DNA of 64,000 nucleotides from Psychrobacter sp. FDAARGOS_221. Its GTDB lineage: Bacteria; Pseudomonadota; Gammaproteobacteria; Pseudomonadales; Moraxellaceae. The stretch is taken from assembly GCF_002313155.2 (NCBI RefSeq), contig NZ_NWFK02000001.1:806001-870000 (forward strand), in the 5' to 3' direction. Under the pieces are notes generated by a model. The model had not been told where the DNA came from and ran no database searches. It saw only the letters and a list, made by a program, of their open reading frames with translations. Positions 53,516 through 63,233 of this stretch are shown here, piece after piece. Numbering within the stretch: the stretch's first letter is position 1; every line of letters begins with the position of its first letter. The translations under genes and the position numbers were made by a program.

Positions 53516-54958
53516 ATGGCTATATTGTCCTACGAGTTTGCTTTATTTTTCACCCTATTCTTTGTCATTTATTGGTCTTGTTATAAGCACCCAAATATTC
53601 AAAATATACTATTGTTAATCGCAGGTATTTGCTTTTTACTGACATGGCAATGGTTATTCGTTGCTAGCGTATTATTTGTCTGGGTTGTTTTACAGATATG
53701 TACTTTTGGTTTTGTCAAAGTACAGAGTTCTGGTCAAAGAAAGGCTGTATTAGTCTTGGGCTTAGTTGCTTTAGTAGCCCACCTTTGTTTCTTCAAGTAT
53801 AGCAACTTCGTTATTGAACAATTAAACCAGTCTGTGTTAGACAAATCACATAATCTAACACCTTTAGACATTATCATGCCTTTAGGGATATCGTTTTACA
53901 CTTTCCAGGCTATCAGTTACCTAGTTGACGTGTATCAGCAAAAAATGAAGCCGATGCCTTCAACTATATTATTAGGCTTTCTGTCTTTTTTCCCAACCAT
54001 AACAGCTGGTCCTATTTTCCGTGCTAGCGAAGCCCAGCATCAGTGGCTACTGACATCTGAAGCGCCTGAAAGTGACAATAAAGCAGCACCCAAACGTCGC
54101 TATGTGTTAATGCCTTATATTGCTATGGCGTTAATTATTATCGCTTTATTTAAAAAGATAGTATTAGCCAGTTGGCTCGAAACCTTATGGGTTACGCCTG
54201 TATTTGCAAACCCATTACAATTCCATGGTATAGAGGTTTTAACAGCCATTTACGCCTACTCTTTACAGCTATTCTTTGACTTCTCTGGCTATACAGACTT
54301 AGTCCTTGCTATTGCATTACTGCTAGGCTTTAAATTACCTGAGAACTTCAATCGTCCTTATCTAGCTACTGATATTCAAGACTTTTGGAAAAAATGGCAC
54401 ATGACCTTGTCTACCTGGATTAGAGATTATCTATATATTCCTTTAGGAGGCAGTAGACGGTCATATTGGCGTGTTCAATTTAACCTAATGGCTGCTTTCA
54501 TTATTTCTGGTGTTTGGCATGGTGCAGGTTGGAACTTTTTCATCTGGGGCGCCATACATGGTATCGCTTTAGTATTCTTAAACCTATTGAAGCGATTCAA
54601 TATGCGCTTTTGGCTAACAAATAACGCTAAGCCTGTTGCTATATTTATTACCTTCCACTATGTGGCATTTGGGTGGGTATTCTTCCATAGTGTCACTTTC
54701 AACCAAGCAATGCAAATGCTACAAGCACTGGGCAACTTTAGTGGTGTGACTCTAACGCTATCTGTAGTACCAACCTTGAGCTTAATGCTATTTGCTTGGT
54801 TAGTATATCCTTACTTAGGCCAGGCCCGTGAAAAGATTGCACATTTACTGTCCTCTATTCCTTGGTGGGTATTACCTATTCCAATCGCTTTGTATGTGGT
54901 ATTAATGTTCAGCTTAGCGCCGGAAGGTCTGCCTGGATTTATTTATGCAAACTTCTAG
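53516..54958 (+). CDS. MBOAT family O-acyltransferase (AlgI/PatA-like)
   Basis: A 480-residue inner-membrane protein with about 11-12 hydrophobic segments. MBOAT landmarks are MPLGISFYTFQAISYLVDVY, FFPTITAGPIFR, FFDFSGYTDLVLAIALLLGFKLPENFNRPYLATDIQDFWKKWHMTLSTWIRDYLYIPLGGSRR and the catalytic His335 in SGVWHGAGWNFF, plus His295. The family moves acetyl groups across the membrane for alginate, peptidoglycan or other glycans. No alginate genes are nearby, and two SGNH hydrolases follow on the same strand, as in the PatA-PatB-Ape1 peptidoglycan acetylation clusters of other Gram-negatives. Peptidoglycan as substrate is inference; an exopolysaccharide is possible. Confidence 0.85.
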   Translation: MAILSYEFALFFTLFFVIYWSCYKHPNIQNILLLIAGICFLLTWQWLFVASVLFVWVVLQICTFGFVKVQSSGQRKAVLVLGLVALVAHLCFFKYSNFVIEQLNQSVLDKSHNLTPLDIIMPLGISFYTFQAISYLVDVYQQKMKPMPSTILLGFLSFFPTITAGPIFRASEAQHQWLLTSEAPESDNKAAPKRRYVLMPYIAMALIIIALFKKIVLASWLETLWVTPVFANPLQFHGIEVLTAIYAYSLQLFFDFSGYTDLVLAIALLLGFKLPENFNRPYLATDIQDFWKKWHMTLSTWIRDYLYIPLGGSRRSYWRVQFNLMAAFIISGVWHGAGWNFFIWGAIHGIALVFLNLLKRFNMRFWLTNNAKPVAIFITFHYVAFGWVFFHSVTFNQAMQMLQALGNFSGVTLTLSVVPTLSLMLFAWLVYPYLGQAREKIAHLLSSIPWWVLPIPIALYVVLMFSLAPEGLPGFIYANF

Positions 54959-55119
54959 TTGATATTGAATCCAGTTTTATAACCCTATTAACCTTTGAAC
55001 TTAGCTTATGCAGTTATTTTAATTCACGACTATTTTGACTACCTACTTTTTTAGTTGTCTATTTAATAGTAGTTTTTAAAAGACCTCATAATCTTAATAC
55101 AAATGCTCGAGATATAGTT

Positions 55120-56253
55120 ATGTCTAAGCCTAATAATGATGCCCCAATCAAAGCTAATCCAGTATTACTAACTGAAAACCAAAAAATTGACGATGGCACG
55201 CAACCGACTGAGTCCAGTCTAGCGCTATGGAAGCTGATGGCTATTTTGTTGGCTTGTATGCTTTTAGTGACTTGGTTTAAGCATGACCGTTTAACCAGCT
55301 ATTGGCAGCAAACGTATCAACAGACTCAAGTATGGAATACCCTAAATAAAATTCCTAGCTGGTCAAAAGGTATCTTTGCTGAAAAAATGCTTAATACCGA
55401 TGGTGTAGTGTCTCAGCTTGCATCTATTAGCAACCAAAGTAACGAGCAAATCAACCAGGTATTTTATCCTAAACTGGTTGAACAACAACGTTTGTTAGAA
55501 ATTGAAAAGGCTAAAAAATTGGCTGAAGCAAAACGCGTGGCTCAGCTTGAGGCAGAAAGACGCGAACGCGAACGCTTGATTGTGAAGGAAGTGACTATTA
55601 GACCAGATCAGAAGGTGTTTTTCGCTGGTGATTCTATGATGGAAGGCGTCGCACCTTGGGCAATGCGTGAACTGCAAAGTCGTTATCAGATAGCCAGTAT
55701 CGACTTAAGTAAACAAAATACAGGGCTTAGCTACAGTACATTCTTTGACTGGCCAGCGACTATTGAGCAGACTATTTTAGAAAATCCAGATATTGGAGTG
55801 CTTGCAGTATTTCTAGGAGCGAACGACCCTTGGGCTGTGCCTGATCCTAATAACCCAGGTGGAAAGTATATAGACTTTGCAACACCGCGCTGGAATGAGC
55901 TATATAGTGAAAAAATCAATCGTATTATGCAGGCGGCTGAACGTAACCAAACCCAAGTGATCTGGATGACACCGCCACTCATGAAGTCTGAAAAACTAAA
56001 ACAACAAATGATCACTCTATCTGCGCTACACAAAGAGACCATTCCAAATACAAAAGCACTGATCCTTGATAGTCGTCCTTTATTGTTAGATAACCCTGAG
56101 TCTGAGACTTATACAGATAGCATTTTAATTGATGGTAATAAAGTAAAAGTACGAACTGCGGATGGGATACATTTTACTTCAGCAGGTCAGCAACATTTAG
56201 CAGAAGCTATCGTGTCACATATTCGAGTCATTTCTGACACTGATAAGCAATAA
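55120..56253 (+). CDS. Membrane-anchored SGNH O-acetyltransferase-like protein (DUF459-like)
   Basis: A 377-residue protein with a cytoplasmic 35-residue N-terminus, one transmembrane helix (about 36-53), a Lys/Glu/Arg coiled coil (about 115-158) and a periplasmic SGNH domain. The catalytic blocks are visible: GDS at 170-172 in FFAGDSMMEG, GAND at 233-236, and D348 and H351 in DGIHFTSAGQQHL. Such a protein would take acetyl from the MBOAT partner and place it on the glycan (PatB role), or hydrolyse it. It starts 160 bases after the MBOAT gene on the same strand. Substrate not shown. Confidence 0.82.
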   Translation: MSKPNNDAPIKANPVLLTENQKIDDGTQPTESSLALWKLMAILLACMLLVTWFKHDRLTSYWQQTYQQTQVWNTLNKIPSWSKGIFAEKMLNTDGVVSQLASISNQSNEQINQVFYPKLVEQQRLLEIEKAKKLAEAKRVAQLEAERRERERLIVKEVTIRPDQKVFFAGDSMMEGVAPWAMRELQSRYQIASIDLSKQNTGLSYSTFFDWPATIEQTILENPDIGVLAVFLGANDPWAVPDPNNPGGKYIDFATPRWNELYSEKINRIMQAAERNQTQVIWMTPPLMKSEKLKQQMITLSALHKETIPNTKALILDSRPLLLDNPESETYTDSILIDGNKVKVRTADGIHFTSAGQQHLAEAIVSHIRVISDTDKQ

Positions 56254-56350
56254 TAATATGCTAAAACATAGCCTTAAATTAAATTGTCGTTATTTGAATA
56301 CTTTAACTTAATTTTAGACCTATTTTATCTAACCTCTATGAGAATGTATT

Positions 56351-57643
56351 ATGATCACACCTGATAGCATCAGCTCACTTATTCCTACTAAATCTAATAA
56401 GCTAACCAGCCTATTTACTGCAACACTTGCTATCTTAGCAACAAGCTGTGCTGCCCAAGCATCACCAGTTGAAAACTTTGGCCAAGACTTGCAAGGATTA
56501 CAAAATGCCTTTAATCAAAAAAAGGTTCATGTTTTGCAGTTAGGTGACTCTCACACTGCCGGTGACTTCCTAACAGATCAATTGCGTAAGCGCTTACAAC
56601 AAGATATCGGTGACGGTGGCTTAGGATTTGCCTATCCTATGGCAGTTAAAGGACAGCGTGTGGCTCGTCATGGCTATGACGTAACCGGTTGGAGACTAAG
56701 TAACAGTAGATTTGATAAAAATGAAGATTACCCATTAGGCGGTATGGTTGCTACCTCTTCAAGTAGCTCTGGGCGTTTAACAGTGACCAGTCAATATTAT
56801 AATAATGACCAACAACAAGCGCGTATTGTGGTTAAAGGTCTATCTGGCCAAAGCATTAAAATAAGTGATGCTAATGGAACACGTGAGCTACCTTTATCTA
56901 CCAGTGGTTGGCAAACTATCAACACCCCTATCGTGTTTCCTTACACTATCCAGGCGGATGCAGGAACTAAAGTTGGCGGTGCTTGGATTAATAAAGGAAC
57001 TGGAGGCACTGTATCAGCACTTGGTATTAATGGAGCTACGCAGAGCTATTGGCAACGCTGGCATTCACAGCTACCACAAGATTTAGCAGCAAGCGAAGCT
57101 GACTTAGTTATCTTAGCTTATGGGACAAACGAGGCATTCCAAAGCAACGCAGATGATCAAAAACAAATAACCAAACAAGCCATCGCAACTGTCCGTCAGG
57201 GTTTGCCAAGTGCCAGCATATTAGTTCTTGGCGCACCGGAGAGCTTGAAGAGTACAGGTGGTAGTTGTGGGACACGCGCTACTAGCTTAGACAATGTTCA
57301 GTCTCAGTTACGTCAGGCAGCTCAAGAGTCAGGAGTACTATACTGGAGTTGGGAAGAAGCTATGGGCGGTCGTTGTAGCATGAAGTCATGGATTTCTCAA
57401 GGCTTAGGCGCTTCAGATGGCGTACACTTTACACGTTCAGGATATGAGCGTACGGCTAATATCCTATACTCAGACTTAAAACAACTATTGAGCAGTTCAA
57501 ACGGTTTGGGCAGTAAGCTGTCGCACATACCAAGCTTCTCAAACAGCACGCCTAATATTGTACCCGCAACGCCATCTGTTAGTAACGAAGCAAACTCCTT
57601 ACTAAAAGACAGCTCAACAGTCACCATTCGCCCTGTTAAATAA
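56351..57643 (+). CDS. Secreted SGNH hydrolase with a beta-rich insert (Ape1-like O-acetylesterase)
   Basis: A 430-residue exported protein; the signal sequence ends near CAAQA-SP (an ATSC could also be read as a poor lipobox). SGNH blocks: GDS at 65-67 in QLGDSHTAGDF, GTNE at 258-261, D356 and H359 in DGVHFTRSGYE. Between block I and the Asn block about 110 residues (115-225) are strand-rich and Gly/Ser/Thr-rich, placed like the carbohydrate-binding insert in Neisseria Ape1, which removes O-acetyl groups from peptidoglycan to let lytic transglycosylases act. The C-terminal 50 residues are disordered. It starts 98 bases after the PatB-like gene. Ape1 role is an inference from architecture and context. 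Confidence 0.8.
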   Translation: MITPDSISSLIPTKSNKLTSLFTATLAILATSCAAQASPVENFGQDLQGLQNAFNQKKVHVLQLGDSHTAGDFLTDQLRKRLQQDIGDGGLGFAYPMAVKGQRVARHGYDVTGWRLSNSRFDKNEDYPLGGMVATSSSSSGRLTVTSQYYNNDQQQARIVVKGLSGQSIKISDANGTRELPLSTSGWQTINTPIVFPYTIQADAGTKVGGAWINKGTGGTVSALGINGATQSYWQRWHSQLPQDLAASEADLVILAYGTNEAFQSNADDQKQITKQAIATVRQGLPSASILVLGAPESLKSTGGSCGTRATSLDNVQSQLRQAAQESGVLYWSWEEAMGGRCSMKSWISQGLGASDGVHFTRSGYERTANILYSDLKQLLSSSNGLGSKLSHIPSFSNSTPNIVPATPSVSNEANSLLKDSSTVTIRPVK

Positions 57644-57715
57644 TCGCTGATAACACTGAGGTTTAACTACATTCATTATTATTGGTTATTATTCGCGGTT
57701 TGAAACCACTGACTT

Positions 57716-57758
57716 GCTCTACTGTCGTAAATGTTCCGCTTATTTGTGACAGTAGAGC
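57716..57758. repeat. 11-bp inverted repeat between convergent genes
   Basis: GCTCTACTGTC (57716-57726) and GACAGTAGAGC (57748-57758) with 21 bases between, located between the convergent SGNH gene and mgtE. No T-run, so a weak terminator candidate for both. Confidence 0.5.
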
Positions 57759-57811
57759 TAATAAATTGCTTATTCTAGCTACTTACTGCCTGTCCTATAT
57801 ACTCTCAGGTT

Positions 57812-59149
57812 CTATAAAGGCAAAAACTGAGACGCAATAAACAAATAGATAGCCACACCAGACGCATCACATACTGATGTGATTAATGGTGCACTGGCAC
57901 TGGCTGGGTCAAAGCCAAGTTTGTTTAATACAAACGGCAAGCTCATGCCAACCACACAACCAATCATGACCACAGACACCATACTTAACGCCAATACTAA
58001 CGAAACAACTGCATCACCACGGAAGTAGCCAATGATGGAGATAGCCACTGCCATGGTCATACCTAATAGCAAGGCAACCATTGCTTCTCGTCCAAGCAGT
58101 GAGAACCAGTCTCGCATCACAACTTCACCGGTGGCCAGCGCTCGAACCATTAAGGTAGCTGACTGAGATCCAGCGTTACCGCCACTATCGACCAATAAAG
58201 GTAAGAAGAATACCAGCACTAAGTTGGCTGCAATGACATCTTCAAAGTGGGAAATACCCACCCCAGATATCAAGTTACCGAATACCAAAAGCACCAGCCA
58301 AAATACGCGTTTGCGATACAACAAACGAATACTGGTGTCTTTAAAACTACCCACGAAGCTTGAAACACCGCCAGACTTGCGAAAGTCATCGGTTGCCTCA
58401 TCACTGGCCACGTCCATCGCATCGTCATGGGTAACAATACCAACCAGCGCCCCACTGTCGTCAATAATAGGCAGCGCAATTAAGTCATAGCGAGCAACGG
58501 TCTTAGCCACATCTTCTTGATCTTCATGTACATTACAGGAGACCACCGAGCTGAGCATGATATCGCCAATCAACTGCTCAGGCGCGGCTAATATTAAGCT
58601 ACGTAATGACACCACACCCACCAGCTTTCGATGATCATCGATGACATAGGCGTGATAAATAGTTTCCGCATCTGGTGCTTCAAGTCGTAACGCAGCTAGC
58701 GCATCAGACACCGACATATGCGCTCTTAACGTGGCATAGTCAGAGGTCATTAATGCCCCTGCTGTCCCCTCTTCATAGGCAGCCAGACGACGGATATCTT
58801 CACGTTCAGCCTGTGCTAATGCCGGTAATAGAGCGTCTCTTTGAGTCTGATCTAGGCGTTTGTATAAGTCGGCTCGCTCATCCGATGGCATCTCACCAAT
58901 TAATTGAACCAGACTGGCTCGCGGAAAGATACGTGCCATCGACACTTGATCTTCAGCATCAAGGTAAGCAAAGACGGTCGCTCGATTCGGCAGACGCTCT
59001 AAGACTTGCCAAGCAGACTCTGGATTAACAAGAACCAAAATATCAGCCACGTCAATGGGCCTTAGCTGATATAGCTCATCTATGGCGTGATCAAGCTGCT
59101 GTTGCTCAATGGCGATATTTAGTTTTTTGGCAATGGCTTTTAGATCCAT
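57812..59149 (-). CDS. mgtE: Magnesium transporter MgtE
   Basis: A Mg2+ channel of 445 residues. N-terminal helical MgtE_N repeats (DVADILVLVNPESAWQVLERLP, QLIGEMPSDERADLYKRL), two CBS domains (LMTSDYATLRAHMSVSDAL and the second ending GIVTHDDAMDVASDEATDDF), then a plug helix and five transmembrane helices with ISGVGISHFEDVIAANLVLVFFLPLLVDSGGNAGSQSATLMVRALATGEV, the selectivity region. GGGAG lies eight bases before the ATG. An intrinsic terminator with a structured leader lies just upstream, suggesting magnesium-dependent attenuation. Confidence 0.96.
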   Translation of the reverse strand: MDLKAIAKKLNIAIEQQQLDHAIDELYQLRPIDVADILVLVNPESAWQVLERLPNRATVFAYLDAEDQVSMARIFPRASLVQLIGEMPSDERADLYKRLDQTQRDALLPALAQAEREDIRRLAAYEEGTAGALMTSDYATLRAHMSVSDALAALRLEAPDAETIYHAYVIDDHRKLVGVVSLRSLILAAPEQLIGDIMLSSVVSCNVHEDQEDVAKTVARYDLIALPIIDDSGALVGIVTHDDAMDVASDEATDDFRKSGGVSSFVGSFKDTSIRLLYRKRVFWLVLLVFGNLISGVGISHFEDVIAANLVLVFFLPLLVDSGGNAGSQSATLMVRALATGEVVMRDWFSLLGREAMVALLLGMTMAVAISIIGYFRGDAVVSLVLALSMVSVVMIGCVVGMSLPFVLNKLGFDPASASAPLITSVCDASGVAIYLFIASQFLPL

Positions 59150-59190
59150 AGTTCATACTCCCTGCAGCCTAAGACAGAATCGTAGAATAA

Positions 59191-59333
59191 TAAAAAAAGC
59201 CAATAACCTAACTTATTGGCCTACAAATCTTGACTTTGACTGTAATCACCACACCGCAACTTTTCAAAGTCTGCAAAGATGCTAAGCGATTACTGTTTGA
59301 TAAACAAGTATAGGATTGTTAAATGCGGGGCAA
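59191..59333 (-). promoter_or_regulatory. Candidate structured leader with intrinsic terminator upstream of mgtE
   Basis: On the minus strand a possible promoter (TTGCCC at 59333-59328, TATACT at 59312-59307) leads into a leader ending in a perfect hairpin GCCAATAA/TTATTGGC (59199-59220) and seven T, about 50 bases before mgtE. Inside the leader two stems compete for the same bases: GACTTTG/CAAAGTC (59265-59271 with 59232-59238) and GCAGACTT/AAGTTGC (59256-59274). It does not match the M-box consensus I remember. Confidence 0.5.
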
Positions 59334-59471
59334 GCCTATGCGGCTTGATGCTTTTAAAAACAGGCGATTATGAAAAAGAATTTTATAGCGAGGTGACTGG
59401 TTCAAAATAAACGGTTTGTTTATAAAGAACAAGTTAATTTGAAGTGAGGTGCTAAATTTGTATCAGCTCTT

Positions 59472-59516
59472 ATAAAACTAAAATCTGCGAACTCTTGGTT
59501 AATGAGTCCGCAGATT
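59472..59516 (-). terminator. Terminator of scoB
   Basis: AATCTGCGGACTC and GAGTTCGCAGATT (one wobble) form a 13-base stem 70 bases after the stop, followed by TTAGTTTT. Confidence 0.75.
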
Positions 59517-59585
59517 AATATGTCAAAGGTGCTTAAATACATCTAACACCTTATAAATTACTGCTGATTAGTTATTGTTGATTAA

Positions 59586-60215
59586 TTACTGTTGGACAGT
59601 CACTGGCGTTTTTTGTTGAACCTCTTCAAAGCTTACGCCATCCGCCAACTCGACTAACTTAAGACCTGTTTCTGTCACATCATAAACCGCAAGCTCAGTA
59701 ATGATGCGATTCACAACCCCTTTGCCCGTTAGTGGTAACTGACACTCTGACAAAATCTTGGGTTCACCATGCTTGTTGGTTTGCTCCATCAGCACAATAA
59801 CGCGCTGCACGCCAGCAACCAAGTCCATAGCGCCGCCCATACCTTTCACCATTTTACCTGGAATCATCCAGTTGGCCAGATCGCCACTTTCTGACACTTC
59901 CATAGCGCCAAGAATAGCTAGGTTGACATGCCCGCCACGAATCATGGCAAATGAATCAGAACTACTAAAGAAACTAGCGCCAGGCTGTGCGGTGACTGTT
60001 TGCTTGCCAGCATTAATCAAGTCAGGATCGACTTTATCTTCGGTTGGAAACTCGCCGATACCCAATAAGCCATTTTCTGACTGCAACCAAACATCCATGC
60101 CTTCAGGAATATAGTTGGCAACCATAGTGGGTAATCCAATACCCAAGTTGACGTAAAAACCGTCTTGTAATTCTTTAGCCGCACGCTGCGCCATTTGCTC
60201 TCTTGTCCATGCCAT
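59586..60215 (-). CDS. scoB: Succinyl-CoA:3-ketoacid (acetoacetate) CoA-transferase subunit B
   Basis: The beta subunit of the CoA-transferase that activates acetoacetate (or another short acid) with succinyl-CoA or acetyl-CoA. 209 residues, normal. Visible: [32 protein letters not shown], the catalytic Glu in [45 protein letters not shown] and the end [24 protein letters not shown]. It follows scoA on the same strand after 124 bases. With scoA and atoE it forms a ketone or short-chain acid uptake and activation operon. Confidence 0.95.
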   Translation of the reverse strand: MAWTREQMAQRAAKELQDGFYVNLGIGLPTMVANYIPEGMDVWLQSENGLLGIGEFPTEDKVDPDLINAGKQTVTAQPGASFFSSSDSFAMIRGGHVNLAILGAMEVSESGDLANWMIPGKMVKGMGGAMDLVAGVQRVIVLMEQTNKHGEPKILSECQLPLTGKGVVNRIITELAVYDVTETGLKLVELADGVSFEEVQQKTPVTVQQ

Positions 60216-60339
60216 TGTCTTGCTCCTTGTTGTCTTTTTCTTGTCTTTGATTGCGTACTTTTTGTCTATATTTCGCTTGAATACATAATTTTGCTTAAAT
60301 GCATACTCATTGGTATTGCTTAGACAAAATACACTGGTT

Positions 60340-61041
60340 TTATTTTTTTACGGTGATTTTTTCAATGCGCTTTTCAGGATTGGCATTTAATACCAAACGC
60401 TGCACAAAGATACCGGGTAGATGGATATCATCTGGGTCCAATTCACCAATCTCGACAATTTCTTCAACTTCAGCAATGGCAATCTTGCCAGCCATAGCAC
60501 AGTCTGGATTAAAGTTACGCGCGGTTTTGTTAAAAATTAGGTTGCCCGCTTTATCTGCCTTTTGCGCTTTAACAAGGGATATATCTGCGGTTAATGAATG
60601 CTCTAAAATATAACTGCGTCCATCAAATTCACGCGTCTCTTTGCCTTCAGCAACTTGAGTGCCCACGCCAGTAGCGGTATAAAAGGCAGGAATACCTGCA
60701 CCGCCAGCACGTAGCTTCTCAGCAAGTGTACCTTGTGGAGTCAGTTCCACTTCAAGCTCGCCGCCTAAAAACTGACGCTCAAACTCTTTGTTTTCACCCA
60801 CATAAGAGGAAATCATTTTTTTAATTTGACGGGTTTGTAATAGCAGACCTAAACCGAAGTCATCAACACCAGCGTTGTTACTAATACAGGTGAGCTCTTT
60901 TGCACCGCTATCTCGTAACGCTAAAATCAAGGCTTCTGGAATACCTGAAAGTCCAAATCCACCAACGGCTATGGTTTGTCCATCCTTAACAATGTCTTTT
61001 AGCGCCAAGTCTGCGCTGTCGTATACTTTCGATTGACTCAT
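60340..61041 (-). CDS. scoA: Succinyl-CoA:3-ketoacid CoA-transferase subunit A
   Basis: The alpha subunit, 233 residues, with the conserved [86 protein letters not shown] and [53 protein letters not shown]. The pair acts in the cytoplasm on acetoacetate or similar acids. atoE lies 353 bases upstream on the same strand. Confidence 0.95.
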   Translation of the reverse strand: MSQSKVYDSADLALKDIVKDGQTIAVGGFGLSGIPEALILALRDSGAKELTCISNNAGVDDFGLGLLLQTRQIKKMISSYVGENKEFERQFLGGELEVELTPQGTLAEKLRAGGAGIPAFYTATGVGTQVAEGKETREFDGRSYILEHSLTADISLVKAQKADKAGNLIFNKTARNFNPDCAMAGKIAIAEVEEIVEIGELDPDDIHLPGIFVQRLVLNANPEKRIEKITVKK

Positions 61042-61394
61042 TATTCTCTCCCTGTTTGAATCAAGTGTTGGGTTTAGTAGTTTGGCTGTTTACATAAGAT
61101 ACGGTTTAACTTTATCTGAATTAGCAGATTATTTAAATTAGCAAATTAAACGATGCCCTTGAGTAAAAACCTGTGTTTAAAAATTACAATCGATTCATAT
61201 TATCATGCACAGTTGTGAACTCAAATAGACTGATTGTAAATAATAGCTTATAAACAACTAATTTAACCAATAGCTGGCTTATCAATAGTTAAAATTTTAG
61301 TTGTCTGCTTATAAGCGACCTAGCTGAGTGGCTCAATCTAATTAAGCTTTTCAACTAAGTGGCTTAACTAAGCTGCTCAATTTAGTAATTGCCA
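61042..61394. other. Intergenic between atoE and scoA
   Basis: 353 AT-rich bases with imperfect repeats of AAGTGGCTCAA (61326-61339, 61356-61369, 61369-61382) close to the atoE stop. No clear terminator, so read-through from atoE into scoA is possible. Confidence 0.4.
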
Positions 61395-62735
61395 TTAAAC
61401 CAGCAACCAGAAGCCGCCAGTGATGATTGCCCCTGATACCGCTAAGATAATCAGACAGTAGCCCATAATGGCACGGGCATCTAATCCGGCAATACCCAAT
61501 AAAGGCAACGCCCAAAAGGGTTGAATCATATTGGTCCAAGCATCACCCCAAGCAATCGCCATCCCAGTTACATTGGGGCTGACTCCTAAAGCCAAACCGG
61601 CTGGCATCATAACAGGACCTTGTACAGCAAATTGACCACCACCTGAAGGGACAAATACGTTAACCAGTCCTGCACTTAAGAAAGCAAAAATAGGAAAGCT
61701 GTCAGCAGACGCATTATTAATAAAAAACTCTGTCACTTGCGAGCTAATAGAAATACCATCAGCATTAGCACCGGTCATGATACCCATGATGCCACCGTAA
61801 AATGGGAATAACAGCACAATACCTGTAATGCCGCCAATGCCAGATTCTACTGCTCGAAAATAGCGCTCTAATGTCCCGTGAGCCATTAATCCAATAAATA
61901 AGAATAAACCAATAACGATATTCAGCCCTAAGTTAAAACCATTGGCCGAAAAGTAATTAATGTAGTACAGCACCCCAAAAGCAAATAAAGCCAATGCAAC
62001 GATTCGGCTGTCATCCAACTTTTGTGCCGGTGTATTTTTATCAGGAACAGTATACGCTTCGACTTTAATAATGGCCGGATCAACGGTCGTCGGATTTTTT
62101 GGATGCATCAGACGATTGACGATAGGTAAAACGACAATCAGCGCAAACAAAATAATGAGATTAAACGGAGCAAATACAGTTTCTGCTAAAGGAATGGCTT
62201 CAGTGAGCGCCCCGCCAGACAGTGTGACCAGATTCTCACCGCCTGAGCTTAAGGTTAACGGAATAGAACCTGAAAAGCCGCCATGCCAAATGACAAAACC
62301 CGAATAAGCGGCTGCTACCAATAGAGGATAGTCTACGTTTGCCACTTTACGCGCTAACGACTTGGCAAAGATAGCACCGACAACCAATCCAAATCCCCAA
62401 TTAATCCATGAACCAGCCAAGCCAACCAAGGTTGATACCATAATCGCAGTGGTTGGCGAGGTAACCTTACTTGCCATATTATCCAAAAAACGTTGAATAA
62501 TAGGCGCATTGGCAAACGCATAACCAGTCACTAAAATAAGCGCCATTTGCATGGCAAAACTATGCAGCGACCACAGTCCTTCGCCCCAGTGTCCGGCCAT
62601 TACCAAAACATTTTGGCCAGTAAGTGCGATGCCTGTAATCAGCGCAATAAAGGTTAATACAATGGAGAATACAAACGGAGAGGGTAAATATCGGTTGACC
62701 AGCTGCACACTGGCATTGGTGAGAAACTGAAACAT
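61395..62735 (-). CDS. atoE: Short-chain fatty acid transporter (AtoE family)
   Basis: A 446-residue inner-membrane transporter with about 12 hydrophobic segments. It has the family's ANAPIIQRFLDNMAS, TTAIMVSTLVGLAGSWINWGFGLVVGAIFAKSLAR, SGGENLV, GIVLLFPFYGGIMGIM, FVPSGGGQFAVQGPVMMPAGLALGVSPN and AIAWGDAWTNMIQPFWALPLLGIAGLDARAIMGYC. It stands upstream of scoA and scoB, which fits uptake of acetoacetate, butyrate or related acids before CoA transfer. No atoC or atoS regulator is seen. Confidence 0.94.
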   Translation of the reverse strand: MFQFLTNASVQLVNRYLPSPFVFSIVLTFIALITGIALTGQNVLVMAGHWGEGLWSLHSFAMQMALILVTGYAFANAPIIQRFLDNMASKVTSPTTAIMVSTLVGLAGSWINWGFGLVVGAIFAKSLARKVANVDYPLLVAAAYSGFVIWHGGFSGSIPLTLSSGGENLVTLSGGALTEAIPLAETVFAPFNLIILFALIVVLPIVNRLMHPKNPTTVDPAIIKVEAYTVPDKNTPAQKLDDSRIVALALFAFGVLYYINYFSANGFNLGLNIVIGLFLFIGLMAHGTLERYFRAVESGIGGITGIVLLFPFYGGIMGIMTGANADGISISSQVTEFFINNASADSFPIFAFLSAGLVNVFVPSGGGQFAVQGPVMMPAGLALGVSPNVTGMAIAWGDAWTNMIQPFWALPLLGIAGLDARAIMGYCLIILAVSGAIITGGFWLLV

Positions 62736-63233
62736 AATACATCCTTGTCATCGAGTGTTCGGTTACGAATACTGTTTTTAACTTGCTAATGACATCCCTA
62801 TTTAGCAATCTTAACTTATTATCTTTGACCTATGCTTATTATCCGTATTATTAATCTTACTCATCATGCCTACTAATGCTGTTGGCAGCTAATTTTGATA
62901 ATAGGTCGGCTAAAAATAATAGCATGTACATCTGTAAACCGAAATAGGTTGGTTAACAAAAAACTCTATCAATCTGGTTTTATACTGCCGTACGTATGAG
63001 ACAGCTCGCCATACCAATCTACTGATTAGTGATTAGCTATTAAACAACCTGCTGGGTTAACTCAAGAGCCGAAACCTAACTTTCATCCTGTATCGACGAC
63101 ATTTAAACAACAGGAATTTCCCATTTTTATGCCATTTGCGGTATCATAGACACACAATTTTCGGCAATTTCTTTTCGCCAGTACTTACTGCATCCTAACA
63201 ACTTCAAAACTAACAAACTAAATAGGTGATTTT
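62736..63233. other. Divergent intergenic region atoE / metG
   Basis: 498 bases. On the plus strand TTGACC (62825-62830) with TATTAT 15 bases later (62846-62851) is a weak promoter candidate for metG about 380 bases upstream of its start. Otherwise nothing I can name. Confidence 0.4.

Larger units (their letters stand above)
59150..59585. other. Intergenic, mgtE leader and scoB terminator
   Basis: 436 bases. It contains, in minus-strand order, the scoB terminator, about 150 bases of AT-rich DNA, the candidate mgtE promoter, the leader, and the leader terminator. Confidence 0.5.

Noticed and set aside
59150-59585. M-box riboswitch upstream of mgtE
   Set aside because: I could not find the M-box consensus segments; the leader is reported only as a structured leader of unknown class.
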